Source: Oscillospiraceae bacterium (GTDB taxonomy: Bacteria; Bacillota; Clostridia; Oscillospirales; Oscillospiraceae). From it: a stretch of 13,268 nt of DNA. The notes beneath the pieces are model-generated. The model ran no database searches, was not told the origin of the DNA, and was given only the letters and a program-made list of their open reading frames with translations. The stretch lies in the NCBI GenBank assembly GCA_028708585.1, contig JAQVYO010000033.1:1-13268 (forward strand), in the 5' to 3' direction. This document shows, piece by piece, positions 1 through 7,232 of this stretch (the first letter of the stretch is position 1; the number at the start of each line of letters is the position of its first letter). Both the position numbers and the translations under genes were made by a program.

Positions 1-1649
1 AGCTCCTTCAGCGCTTCGGAATTGTAAATATTCAGGCCAAAGTCGCCCCGCAGGGTAAATCCCCGGTCCGCAAGCGGCCTGATCTGGCCCAAATTCCCCG
101 TCAGAGCCGAAGAAACCCCCGCGCTCCGAACCCGGTCCAGGTCCGAAAGAAGCGCCGGCCACTGATCATCCCAAACCACCCGGGGCATGGAAACGGAAAG
201 GGGCGCGCCGGCCGCCAGAAACGCTTCCAGCTTTGGAAGGTTCTTTGCGGCCTCGCTCACCGGAAGATAGATCTGGGCGGGGGAGAGGAAAAGCAGTTCC
301 CGGGTCAGCTGCTCCATCCGGGAAAGGGAAAAGAGAAGGCGGGGCGGTCCTTTGCGGTTTTCCATTGGAACCCCCGGAACAAAAACGCCCCTCTGGCGCC
401 GGGGCGGCGCCTGCCGTTTGCTGGAAAGGCCGTCCAAAACCGAACGGCGCAGGGCGTTGACGGCGGAAAGCGGCAGAGAAAGGCCCTTTTCCGCATAGAC
501 CCTTGCTTTTTGGCAGACAAACGGGGTGCCGCCGGTTTTCTGAAGACTGGCTTCGATCCGTTCTTTGGACAGCTCTTTTTGCAGCGCGGGTTCCGGAACC
601 GGGCCTTCCGCCTTGACCACCCTTCCGTCTGGGTCCTCCGCCGCCAGCCGGAGCGGTTCCCCCGCTTTCAGCATGCAGTAAAAGGAAATGGGAACCCGCC
701 GCTGTTCCGGGTTTGCCGGAGGCGGCTGCCTGCCGGCCGTTCGAGAAGCGGCTTTGTCCGCTTCCTTTCGCACGCCCAGCATAGAGGGGCCTTTGCGCCG
801 GGTAAAATACCCGTCGGTAAACCCGCCCCGGGAAAAAGCGTCTCGGAGCCGCTTTTGCTCTTGGACGGAAGGATCCCGCCCTGTGCGCAGGGCGGACGCA
901 TAAACGGAGGTGACCACGGCCACATAGTCCGGCCGCTTCATCCTGCCTTCGATTTTGACGCATTTGACCCCCATTTGTTCCAGCTCCCGCAGGTGCCGGA
1001 CCAGGGACAGGTCCTTGAGGCTCAGAGGGTGCCCGTCCGGCGGGCCGCCCCAGCCGTAGGCCATCCGGCAGGGCTGGGCGCAAAGGCCCCGGTTCCCGCT
1101 GCGCCCGCCGATGACCGAGGACAGATAGCACTGCCCCGAATAGCACATGCAGAGAGCGCCGTGCACAAAGACTTCGATTTCCACCGGAGAATGCTTGCAG
1201 ATGTAAGCGATTTGATCGCTTGGCAGCTCCCTCGAAAGCACCACCCGGGAAATGCCCAGACTTGCGGCTGCCCTGGCCCCCTCCAGATTGTGGACGCTCA
1301 TTTGAGTGGATGCGTGGACGGGCAGTTCCGGCGCCACCTTCCGGAGCATGCGCAGCGCCCCGAAGTCCTGCACCAGGACCGCGTCCGCCCCCAGGCGGTT
1401 CGCCTGGTCCAAAAGCGCGGCGGCTTCGGACAGCTCCCGGTCATTTAACAGGGTATTGAGGGTCAGATAAGTTTTGACTCCCATGAGGCGGCAATAGGAA
1501 ATCGCGGCCAGAAATTCCTCCTTTGAGAAGTTTCTGGCGTTCCGGCGGGCGTTGAATGGCCCAAATCCCAAATAAACCGCGTCGGCTCCGTTTGAAACGG
1601 CGGCGGTGACCGCCGCCGGAGAGCCGCCGGGCGCAAGCAGTTCCATCAT
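1..1649 (-). CDS. U32 family peptidase-like protein with DUF3656-type C-terminal region (RlhA/YdcP-like), partial at its C-terminus
   Basis: The reading frame is open from 1649 to the window edge, giving about 549 residues with no stop seen. The N-terminus (MMELLAPGGSPAAVTAAV) and a downstream 'ADAVYLGF' stretch are typical of the U32 TIM-barrel. The U32 signature EVFVHGALCMCYSGQCYLSS lies at residues 159-178, followed by GRSGNRGLCAQPCR with Cys190 and Cys194, and a KIEGRMKRPDY block. After residue 330 come blocks such as 'LSAVNALRR' and 'GDFGLNIYN' that resemble U32 proteins carrying DUF3656. Family knowledge: members were first called collagenase-like peptidases, but E. coli YdcP/RlhA and TrhP take part in RNA cytidine or uridine hydroxylation, so a proteolytic role should not be assumed. 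The start is supported by TAAGGAGA 7-8 bases upstream. A second in-frame ATG at 1646 is equally possible. It lies 28 bases after zapA and is probably cotranscribed. Confidence 0.92.
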   Translation of the reverse strand, partial: MMELLAPGGSPAAVTAAVSNGADAVYLGFGPFNARRNARNFSKEEFLAAISYCRLMGVKTYLTLNTLLNDRELSEAAALLDQANRLGADAVLVQDFGALRMLRKVAPELPVHASTQMSVHNLEGARAAASLGISRVVLSRELPSDQIAYICKHSPVEIEVFVHGALCMCYSGQCYLSSVIGGRSGNRGLCAQPCRMAYGWGGPPDGHPLSLKDLSLVRHLRELEQMGVKCVKIEGRMKRPDYVAVVTSVYASALRTGRDPSVQEQKRLRDAFSRGGFTDGYFTRRKGPSMLGVRKEADKAASRTAGRQPPPANPEQRRVPISFYCMLKAGEPLRLAAEDPDGRVVKAEGPVPEPALQKELSKERIEASLQKTGGTPFVCQKARVYAEKGLSLPLSAVNALRRSVLDGLSSKRQAPPRRQRGVFVPGVPMENRKGPPRLLFSLSRMEQLTRELLFLSPAQIYLPVSEAAKNLPKLEAFLAAGAPLSVSMPRVVWDDQWPALLSDLDRVRSAGVSSALTGNLGQIRPLADRGFTLRGDFGLNIYNSEALKE

Positions 1650-1677
1650 GAGCCGGTTCTCCTTAAAGCCGGGCGGC

Positions 1678-2001
1678 TTATTTGCCCTGCAGCTTGGACA
1701 GCGCCCGCTTGGTCTCGGAAAGCTCCATTTTGGTTCGGGACGCTTCCTCCAGATACTCTTTCAGCTGCCCCCGGAGATTTTCCGAAATGGACTCCGTCTT
1801 AAAATAATCATCCGCTAAGTTCATGGCGGTGAGAACGGCGGCGTCGGTCAGCGACAGATGGGCTTCGTTTATCATTTGCTGCACTTTTTCGTCCACATGT
1901 TTCGCGACTTTGTGGATATATTGTTCCCCTTCTTCGGCGAGTATGGTATAATCCCGCCCGCCGATGGTAACCACTACGCGGTTTTCTATATGATTTTCCA
2001 T
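1678..2001 (-). CDS. zapA: cell division protein ZapA
   Basis: This 107-residue protein has the ZapA layout: an N-terminal beta-rich head (NRVVVTIGGRDYTILAEEG, residues 7-25), a 'YIHKVAKHVDEKV' helix, an 'SLTDAAVLTAMNLADDYF' helix, and a C-terminal coiled coil from about residue 70 to the end. ZapA binds FtsZ at the division ring and bundles its filaments. The family is usually about 80-110 residues, so the length fits. I chose the ATG at 2001 because AGGGGG lies about 9 bases upstream and the beta strand begins right after. The frame stays open further upstream, but the added residues (basic and proline-rich) look like translated leader and cross the promoter. The U32 gene follows after 28 bases, an arrangement I recall as common in Clostridia. 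A sigma-A-like promoter sits about 120 bases upstream. Confidence 0.9.
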   Translation of the reverse strand: MENHIENRVVVTIGGRDYTILAEEGEQYIHKVAKHVDEKVQQMINEAHLSLTDAAVLTAMNLADDYFKTESISENLRGQLKEYLEEASRTKMELSETKRALSKLQGK

Positions 2002-2122
2002 TTTATTAGGCCCCCTTTTCCTACTCATGGAACACAATGGTTTTGGCAGCGGAAACGGCGGCTCTGCGCCCTTCTTTCCGGGCGGAGGAACCAATTTCCG
2101 CAAAAAGAAACGGATGTCCATT

Positions 2123-2150
2123 ATTATAGCACATATAAAGAAGGAATCAA
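2123..2150 (-). promoter_or_regulatory. sigma-A-like promoter for zapA
   Basis: Read on the minus strand, TTGATT (2150-2145) is followed by a 16-base spacer and a perfect TATAAT (2128-2123). Transcription would start near 2116 and give a leader of about 115 bases before the zapA ATG at 2001. The match to the -10 is exact and to the -35 is four of six. Confidence 0.7.
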
Positions 2151-2197
2151 AGGTTCTTTCGATGAAAAAAAGACAAATCCGACGGGCTTCCGAAGGG

Positions 2198-2226
2198 TTT
2201 ACGAGGGGGGGTTTTTCATGTAAAAT
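2198..2226 (+). promoter_or_regulatory. sigma-A-like promoter for dnaD
   Basis: TTTACG (2198-2203), a 17-base spacer and TAAAAT (2221-2226) form a reasonable vegetative promoter pointing at dnaD. The expected start site near 2233 falls immediately before the structured leader at 2235-2337. It diverges from the zapA promoter, with the two -35 boxes about 48 bases apart, so one regulator could affect both. Confidence 0.55.
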
Positions 2227-2234
2227 AGAAAAAA

Positions 2235-2380
2235 GAGCCGGCAAGGCCGGGCCTTTCCCGCCGGAGGGCGGAGGACCCGCGCCCCACGCCGTTTGACGGG
2301 CGGGGAAAGACGCGCGGTTTCAAGCCCGGCAAGGCTCCATTGTATCACAAAGAAAAACCATTGCGGATGGAAGGTTTTTC
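2235..2380 (+). ncRNA. structured 5' leader upstream of dnaD, possible regulatory RNA or small RNA of unknown class
   Basis: The 397 bases between zapA and dnaD hold no convincing gene. The dnaD side can fold into nested helices: GAGCC 2235-2239 with GGCTC 2333-2337, CCGGGC 2247-2252 with GCCCGG 2324-2329, and CTTTCCCGCC 2253-2262 with GGCGGGGAAAG 2299-2309 (one bulged G). An inner hairpin is GGGCG 2266-2270 with CGCCC 2280-2284. A second hairpin, GAAAAACC 2352-2359 with GGTTTTTC 2373-2380, lies just before the AGAAGGA ribosome site of dnaD (2387-2393). I do not recognise the consensus of any riboswitch, T-box, SRP RNA or tmRNA. Pairings were found by eye, and a GC-rich region makes chance pairing easier. 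Confidence 0.4.
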
Positions 2381-2398
2381 CTAGAAAGAAGGACTCCA

Positions 2399-3436
2399 AT
2401 GGATCAAAGGGCATTTACTTTGCCGGCCCCGCCGCCGGTGATGGTGGAAGGCGCCGCCCTGGACCGGCTGATAGAAGAGGGAGACGGCGACTGCGCGCTT
2501 GTGTACCTATATGCGCTCCGAAAGGGAGGGGAGGTTTCCGTCCCGGCGGCGGCGGCCGCCTTAAAGCGGACGGCGGCGTCCGTTTTCCGGGCCGTGGAGC
2601 GCCTTTGCCGGATGAAGCTGCTGGTTTTGCCAGAGGGCCGCCTTAAAGCGGACGCTCCGGCGGCGCCGGGAGGGTTCTTCCCTGCGCCGGATTTGGCGAT
2701 TCCCGCCGGGGAAGAGGGGAAGCCGGTCCTGGAGCCGGAAGGCCCCCCGGAATACAGCGCGGAAGATGTCGCGCAGGAGATGGAAAGCGGCTCTCCTTTT
2801 CCAAGCCTTGTGGCGGAAACCCAGCGGCGGCTGGGAAAAGTGCTCTCCAGCGCGGATCTGAAAATCCTCCTGGGGATTTACGATTATTTGGATCTGCCCG
2901 CGGAAGTGATTTCTCTTTTGGTGACCTACTGCGCCAAGGAGGCCGCCCGGGCCCCCGGCGGGGGCCGCCCTTTGCGCATGCGAAGGGTGGAAAAAGAGGC
3001 CTACCGCTGGAAGCGCCAGGGAGCGGACACCTTGGAGCGGGCCATGGAGCACCTCAAAAAGCTGGAGCGGCAAAAGGAGCAAAGCGCCGAAATCCTGCGG
3101 GCGCTGCAAATTTTCGACCGGCCCGCGGCGCCCTCCGAGCGCAAGTACATCGAGGGATGGATGGCAATGGGATTTCCCGTGGAGGCGGTGGCCCTGGCCT
3201 ATGACAAAACAGTTTTGCAGACGGGAGATTTGAAGTGGCCCTATCTGAATTCCATTTTAAAGCGCTGGCACGAAAAGAACCTGCACACCGTAAGGGAAAT
3301 TGAAGCGGGAGACGGGCCGGGGCCAAAAAAGAGCCGGTCCTCCGGCCCGGCGGCGCCTTCTTCCGGCGGTTCCAGGGATTTAGAGGCCATTGCCTGGATG
3401 AAGGAGCTGGTTTCCAGGCAGGAGCGGGAAGAGTGA
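2399..3436 (+). CDS. dnaD: DnaD domain replication initiation protein
   Basis: The 345-residue protein has an N-terminal winged-helix region (about residues 28-85, including 'DCALVYLYALRKGGEVSVPAAA') that resembles DnaD/DnaB-type oligomerisation heads. A variable linker (85-125) follows. Then come two DnaD-like C-terminal domains, about 130-210 ('PSLVAETQRRLGKVLSSADLKILL') and 228-295. The second domain carries the YxxxIxxxW motif, seen as Tyr282, Ile286 and Trp290. In Firmicutes such proteins remodel origin DNA and recruit the helicase-loader complex during replication initiation and restart. The duplicated domain places it among the longer clostridial DnaD-like proteins. AGAAGGA lies 5 bases before the ATG. 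The dnaI-like gene begins 25 bases after the stop, so the two very probably form one transcript and work as a pair. Confidence 0.93.
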   Translation: MDQRAFTLPAPPPVMVEGAALDRLIEEGDGDCALVYLYALRKGGEVSVPAAAAALKRTAASVFRAVERLCRMKLLVLPEGRLKADAPAAPGGFFPAPDLAIPAGEEGKPVLEPEGPPEYSAEDVAQEMESGSPFPSLVAETQRRLGKVLSSADLKILLGIYDYLDLPAEVISLLVTYCAKEAARAPGGGRPLRMRRVEKEAYRWKRQGADTLERAMEHLKKLERQKEQSAEILRALQIFDRPAAPSERKYIEGWMAMGFPVEAVALAYDKTVLQTGDLKWPYLNSILKRWHEKNLHTVREIEAGDGPGPKKSRSSGPAAPSSGGSRDLEAIAWMKELVSRQEREE

Positions 3437-3461
3437 CGAAAAGGAAAGGGGGAAAACCGGC

Positions 3462-4469
3462 ATGGCCTATGATGGAAAGCTGCTGCGCCGGGCGATCGCC
3501 CGGCTGGAGGCTCAAAAGGCCCGGCGGGAGGAGGCCCGGGAGAAACTGCAAGGGGAGATTTATCGGAAGATTCCCAGAATCCAGGAAATCGACCGGACGC
3601 TGCGCCGGACCATTCCGGAAGTGATTGCCGCCGCTCTGCGGGAAGGGGAGGACCCGGTTCCCGCCATGGAAGCGCTCCGAGACCGGAATTTGAGCCTTCA
3701 GGAGGAGCGCGCCCTTCTGCTTTCTCAAAATGGATATTCTGTTTACGCTCTGGACGGCGCCCCCGCCTGCAAGGCATGCGGCGACACCGGATTCCGGGGC
3801 GCCGCGGTCTGCGACTGCCTCAAAAAGCTGTATGCCCAGGAACAGATCAAAGAGCTGTCCAGCCTTTTAAACCTAGGGGAACAATCTTTCGATGCCTTCC
3901 GTCTGGATTATTACGACACGAAAGTCTGGCCGGGAAAGGGCATTTCCCCTCGGGAGAATATGGAGCTGGTGTATGAAATTTGCCTGGGATACGCAAGGAA
4001 ATTCGGCAGATATTTCTTCAATAATCTGTTTTTAAGCGGGGGAACCGGCCTTGGGAAGACCTTCTTGTCCGCTTGCATTGCAAGGGAAGTGTCGGAGCGG
4101 GGGTTTTCGGTGGTTTATGACACGGCGGTGAGCGTGTTTTCCCGGTTTGAAGCCCAGAAATTTGCCAAAGATTCAGAGGATACAAGAGATGCGAAGGACG
4201 ACACCCGCCGATACCTGCGCTGCGACCTTTTGATTTTGGACGATCTTGGCTCCGAGCTGACCACTCCCTTTGTGCAGTCGGCCTTGTATACCCTGGTGAA
4301 TGCCCGTCTGGCGGCGGGCAGGCAGACGGTCATCAATTCAAACCTGTCCATGGAGGATGTGCGGAGACGGTATTTTCCCCAGACCGCCTCCCGCCTGGAA
4401 GGGGAATATCGGACGCTGCCCTTTTTCGGGGAGGATATTCGTCTTCTGCGGGGGAAGGGTACGCTGTAA
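3462..4469 (+). CDS. dnaI: DnaI/DnaC-type AAA+ replicative helicase loader
   Basis: The 335-residue ATPase has a charged helical N-terminal region (1-90) and a zinc-finger-like cluster with Cys103, Cys106, Cys117 and Cys119 (CKACGDTG...CDC). The AAA+ core follows: Walker A GGTGLGKT (193-200), Walker B LLILDDLG (256-263, acidic Asp260/Asp261), the 'INSNLSMEDV' sensor-1 strand (291-300), and a 'SRL' sensor/arginine-finger region followed by 'FFGEDIRLLRGKG'. These are the marks of DnaI of Bacillus and DnaC of enterobacteria, which load the hexameric helicase onto single-stranded DNA at origins. Its place directly after dnaD supports that role. The ATG is preceded by AAAGGGGGA with an 8-base gap. 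The name dnaI is used by analogy with Bacillus; many clostridial annotations call it DnaC or simply ATP-binding protein. Confidence 0.93.
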   Translation: MAYDGKLLRRAIARLEAQKARREEAREKLQGEIYRKIPRIQEIDRTLRRTIPEVIAAALREGEDPVPAMEALRDRNLSLQEERALLLSQNGYSVYALDGAPACKACGDTGFRGAAVCDCLKKLYAQEQIKELSSLLNLGEQSFDAFRLDYYDTKVWPGKGISPRENMELVYEICLGYARKFGRYFFNNLFLSGGTGLGKTFLSACIAREVSERGFSVVYDTAVSVFSRFEAQKFAKDSEDTRDAKDDTRRYLRCDLLILDDLGSELTTPFVQSALYTLVNARLAAGRQTVINSNLSMEDVRRRYFPQTASRLEGEYRTLPFFGEDIRLLRGKGTL

Positions 4470-4474
4470 TTTTT

Positions 4475-4505
4475 GCAAGCCCGCCGTCCGTGGCGGCGGG
4501 CTTGC
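4475..4505 (+). terminator. 12-bp perfect hairpin after the helicase-loader gene, no clear U-tract
   Basis: GCAAGCCCGCCG (4475-4486) pairs perfectly with CGGCGGGCTTGC (4494-4505) around a 7-base loop, starting 6 bases after the dnaI stop codon. The bases after it are CCCAAAAA, not a T-run, and the preceding TTTTT could extend the pairing. It may terminate poorly or mainly protect the 3' end. Confidence 0.5.
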
Positions 4506-4611
4506 CCCAAAAACAGCCCCGCGCTCTGGGGGGCGGCGCTGTTCCCCGGAAAAACGCCGCAAGCGCAAGAAGGGAACGGAGAAAAAATTTGAAAGAGGAG
4601 TGTGCTGCTGT

Positions 4612-5916
4612 ATGAAAAAATGGAGATTCGCTCTTGTCTTGGGGGCGCTTTTGGCCCTGCTGTCCGCGACGGCTTTTGCCGCGGACTATGGAAGCTGTGC
4701 GGATACGCTGCACAGCCTGGGGCTGTTTCAGGGCACCGGTTCCGGCTATGCCCTGGACCAGAAAGCGGACCGGGCCCAGGCCGCGACCCTGTTCGTCCGT
4801 TTGTTGGGCGGTGAAAAAGAGGCGCTGTCCTCCGGCTATGCCTGCCCCTTTACCGATGTGCCGGGCTGGGCAAAGCCCTATGTATCCTATCTGTATCAGA
4901 AAGGGCTGACCAAAGGCGCCTCCGCCACCACCTTTTCTTCCAGCGCCGACTGCGACGCTTCTATGTACTGCACGTTTATGCTGCGGGCGCTGGGATATGC
5001 GGAAGGAACCGATTTTACCTATGACAAAGCGGTGGATGTGGCAAAATCTCTTGGCATTGTGGACGGATATGTGACCCGGGCGCCTTTTTTGCGGGATAAT
5101 CTTGCGGCCATTTCCTACAATATGCTGAGCGCTTTTCCCAAGGGCGGCGGCAGCGCCGATCTTCTGAGCCGCCTGGTGTCCGACGGCGCGGTGCCCGCGG
5201 ATAAGGCGAAGGATACCCTCGCCACCTTTGCGGCATACCGCTCTTATCTGGCACAGGAAACCAAAATGAAGGACATTCATGCGGTGAAGCTCACCAGCGA
5301 CGCCGCCACGAACATAACCGCCATGGGCGTCACCACCGCCAACAGGGTTCGGGAAACCAGCTCCATGTCTTTTCAAAGCACCCAGCCGCTGGATTTAATC
5401 CTGGCGTCCAGCATCCAGGACCTTGGCGCTGGCGACAGCTACGATATGTATTATAAAGACGGCTGGACCTATCTCTCTTCCTCCGCCGGGAAATACAAAT
5501 ATCAAACGGATCTGAATCAATACGGCGACAAGGCGGAAGCCCTGGGCATGGAGAACAACCCGCTGTATACCATCTCTTCCATGTCCAGGAAGGATACCTC
5601 GGAAGGGACGTTATATTCCATGACCCTGGCCCCCGGCGCCATGAATTCGTATCTCGAAAGCCTGGCCGGCAGCATGGGAGACTATCAAAACCTGGCCATC
5701 AGCCAGATGTCCCTTACCTATTTGATCAAGGAAGACGGAACGCCCGTCAGCTGCAATGTGAACTATGACATGAGCATGGGCCTCAAGACCGGCGGCGGCG
5801 CTGTCACCGTCAAAGTAACCGGACGGCAAACGGTGACCTTTGTGGCCTTTAATGACGATGTGACCGTGACGCTGCCTCCCGACCTGGACAGCTATCTCAC
5901 GCGGGAAGAGGAGTAA
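4612..5916 (+). CDS. secreted SLH-domain protein with a C-terminal beta-rich domain
   Basis: The 434-residue protein begins with a clear signal peptide: KKWR, a hydrophobic core, then a signal peptidase I site after AFA (residues 21-23). The mature N-terminal part holds S-layer-homology-like repeats at about 24-68, 75-130 ('PFTDVPGWAKPYVSYLYQKGLT' region, then 'CTFMLRALGY') and 132-176. Such repeats normally anchor proteins to pyruvylated wall polysaccharide. Residues 219-425 form a separate domain with alternating strands ('SYDMYYKDGWTYLSS', 'VTVKVTGRQTVTF'), similar in style to DUF6612/LppX-like domains, but I cannot name its family with certainty and assign no enzyme activity. The ATG at 4612 follows AAAGAGGAG with an 11-base gap; an in-frame GTG at 4600 overlaps that site and is unlikely. 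The signal peptide rules out starts further upstream. A strong terminator follows, so it is probably a single-gene unit. Confidence 0.85.
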   Translation: MKKWRFALVLGALLALLSATAFAADYGSCADTLHSLGLFQGTGSGYALDQKADRAQAATLFVRLLGGEKEALSSGYACPFTDVPGWAKPYVSYLYQKGLTKGASATTFSSSADCDASMYCTFMLRALGYAEGTDFTYDKAVDVAKSLGIVDGYVTRAPFLRDNLAAISYNMLSAFPKGGGSADLLSRLVSDGAVPADKAKDTLATFAAYRSYLAQETKMKDIHAVKLTSDAATNITAMGVTTANRVRETSSMSFQSTQPLDLILASSIQDLGAGDSYDMYYKDGWTYLSSSAGKYKYQTDLNQYGDKAEALGMENNPLYTISSMSRKDTSEGTLYSMTLAPGAMNSYLESLAGSMGDYQNLAISQMSLTYLIKEDGTPVSCNVNYDMSMGLKTGGGAVTVKVTGRQTVTFVAFNDDVTVTLPPDLDSYLTREEE

Positions 5917-5982
5917 CATCAGGCGGATGCCTTGTCTCTTTTTCCGCTCAAAAGGCCTTTGGCTTTGGTGAGTTTTCCTCTC

Positions 5983-6030
5983 ATGAAAAGCGGCTATTTC
6001 CTTGGGAATAGCCGCTTTTCATTTGTTTTA
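5983..6030 (+). terminator. rho-independent terminator after the SLH gene
   Basis: A 16-bp perfect inverted repeat, ATGAAAAGCGGCTATT (5983-5998) and AATAGCCGCTTTTCAT (6007-6022), encloses an 8-base loop. The GC-containing core is followed by TTTTCATTTGTTTT, as in an intrinsic terminator. It separates the SLH gene from noc. Confidence 0.85.
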
Positions 6031-6151
6031 AAAACTTTTGGATCGGAAATCCCAGGAAAATCCAGCGGCCTGCCGCGGGATGCCCCTTGTGTTTCTCCGC
6101 TTTTTTTTAGGAAAAGTTCATAAAAAAAATTTGAAGATCGACGGAATTCCC

Positions 6152-6186
6152 TTTCATTTTTACCTAAAAATGGTAAACTTTAGATA
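6152..6186 (+). promoter_or_regulatory. tentative noc promoter with an overlapping inverted repeat
   Basis: TTTCAT (6152-6157), a 16-base spacer and TAAACT (6174-6179) are the best promoter-like pair before noc, and both are weak matches. TTTACC (6159-6164) and GGTAAA (6172-6177) form an inverted repeat with a 7-base centre that covers the spacer and the -10 box, so it could be an operator. Confidence 0.35.
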
Positions 6187-6212
6187 ACGATGTCACACAG
6201 GAGGGGAATGGA

Positions 6213-7100
6213 ATGATGCCGCTCATAAAAAAACAGGGACTTTTTGAAGGCAACCGGGTGATGTATCTTTCGGTCAGGGAAATCGCCCCCAACCCGGCGC
6301 AGCCTCGTAAAACATTTTCCGCCCAAGGCTTGGACGAGCTGGCAAACAGCATTCGGGAACATGGAATTTTACAGCCGCTCACCGTCCGGCGGGCCGCGGG
6401 AGGCGGATTTGAGCTGATTTCCGGCGAACGGCGGCTGCGGGCCGCCCGGTTGGCGGGCCTTCGGGAAGTGCCGTGTCTGCTGGCGGGGGTGGATGAAGAA
6501 GCTTCCTCTCTGCTGGCGCTGGTGGAAAATCTCCAGCGCCGGGACCTTAATTTTTTGGAAGAAGCCCAGGCCTTGGCCCGGCTGATCCGGCTGTACGGCC
6601 TCTCCCAGGAGCAGGCCGCCCAGAAGATCGGCAAATCCCAATCGGCGGTGGCCAATAAACTCCGCCTGCTGCGGCTTTCGCCGGAAGTGCTGCAAAAGCT
6701 CCAGGAGCACCAGCTTACCGAGCGGCACGCCCGGGCTTTGCTGCGGCTGGAAAATGAAAAGCAGCAGCTCTCCGCTTTGGACGAGATCACCCGCAAGGAG
6801 CTGAACGTGGCCCAGACGGAAGCCTATATCGATGCGGTCTTGTCGCCTCCGGCGCCTTTGGAACCTTTGGCGTCCCCGGCTGCCGCGTCCACCCGCCCAG
6901 GGCCAATTTCCATGCGCAAGCGGACCACCACCTTTGTTATCAAAGATGTGCGGTTTTTCTTAAACACCGTATACCGGGGCCTGCGGATGATGAAAAACGC
7001 GGGGGTAGACGCGGAATATGGCAAAAAGGAAACGGAAGAGGATATTATTTTGACCATCCGCATCCCCAAGCAGCGGCAAAGCAGCTGCGAAAGCGCATAA
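6213..7100 (+). CDS. noc: nucleoid occlusion protein Noc (ParB/Spo0J paralog)
   Basis: The 295-residue protein has the ParB N-terminal CTP-binding domain (about 17-115) with GERRLRAAR (71-79) and ENLQRRDLN (105-113), a helix-turn-helix region (130-175, 'AAQKIGKSQSAVANKLRLLRL'), and a short C-terminal dimerisation region (238-285). Residues known to separate Noc from ParB DNA specificity are Noc-like: Gln143, Lys149, Arg154 (a Lys in Bacillus) and Arg171 in 'ERHAR'. The second paralog in this window has Arg, Ala, Ala and Gly there. It also lacks the N-terminal LGKGLGALL motif by which ParB stimulates ParA. Noc spreads from its sites, contacts the membrane and blocks division over the nucleoid. 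The N-terminus (MMPLIKKQGLF) could be a short membrane-targeting helix. AGGAGGGG sits 8 bases before the start. Confidence 0.9.
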   Translation: MMPLIKKQGLFEGNRVMYLSVREIAPNPAQPRKTFSAQGLDELANSIREHGILQPLTVRRAAGGGFELISGERRLRAARLAGLREVPCLLAGVDEEASSLLALVENLQRRDLNFLEEAQALARLIRLYGLSQEQAAQKIGKSQSAVANKLRLLRLSPEVLQKLQEHQLTERHARALLRLENEKQQLSALDEITRKELNVAQTEAYIDAVLSPPAPLEPLASPAAASTRPGPISMRKRTTTFVIKDVRFFLNTVYRGLRMMKNAGVDAEYGKKETEEDIILTIRIPKQRQSSCESA

Positions 7101-7104
7101 AAAA

Positions 7105-7119
7105 CCGGCTGGAAGCCGG
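7105..7119 (+). terminator. short hairpin after noc
   Basis: CCGGCT (7105-7110) and AGCCGG (7114-7119) pair around GGA just after the noc stop. No T-run follows directly, so it may be only a 3'-end stem; a better T-rich hairpin lies at 7329-7353. Confidence 0.3.
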
Positions 7120-7173
7120 AAACGCGCGCAGGCACAAAAACAGACGTCCAGTCAGCGGTTTGGCTTTTTATGA

Positions 7174-7232
7174 TGAAACGGGTCTTCCCCTCGCACCGGC
7201 AGAACGCCCGGCGGAGGGGAAGACCCGTTTCA
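7174..7232. repeat. 19-bp perfect inverted repeat whose right arm overlaps parS1
   Basis: The bases at 7174-7192 are the exact reverse complement of 7214-7232, separated by a 21-base loop. The right arm ends inside the first parS site (7226-7241), sharing its GTTTCA half, so the left arm carries an extra TGAAAC half-site. It could form a cruciform in DNA or a stable stem in a noc read-through transcript. The nearest T-rich stretch starts about 10 bases after the stem, so it is not a standard terminator. Confidence 0.8.

Noticed and set aside
166..1448. Long open frames on both strands overlapping the U32 gene
   Set aside because: They are out-of-frame shadows caused by high GC; the U32 frame alone contains conserved motifs.
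1908..1922. Possible DnaA box (TGTGGATAT) and origin
   Set aside because: It is a single imperfect match inside zapA coding sequence with no cluster or AT-rich unwinding region, so no oriC is called.
2002..2244. Upstream in-frame extension of zapA
   Set aside because: The extra residues are not ZapA-like, the extension covers the zapA promoter, and the ATG at 2001 has a better placed ribosome site.
4300..4611. Open frame running into the SLH gene from within the helicase-loader gene
   Set aside because: A signal peptide begins exactly at the ATG at 4612 and AAAGAGGAG lies just before it; the upstream part overlaps a clear dnaI frame and a 12-bp hairpin.
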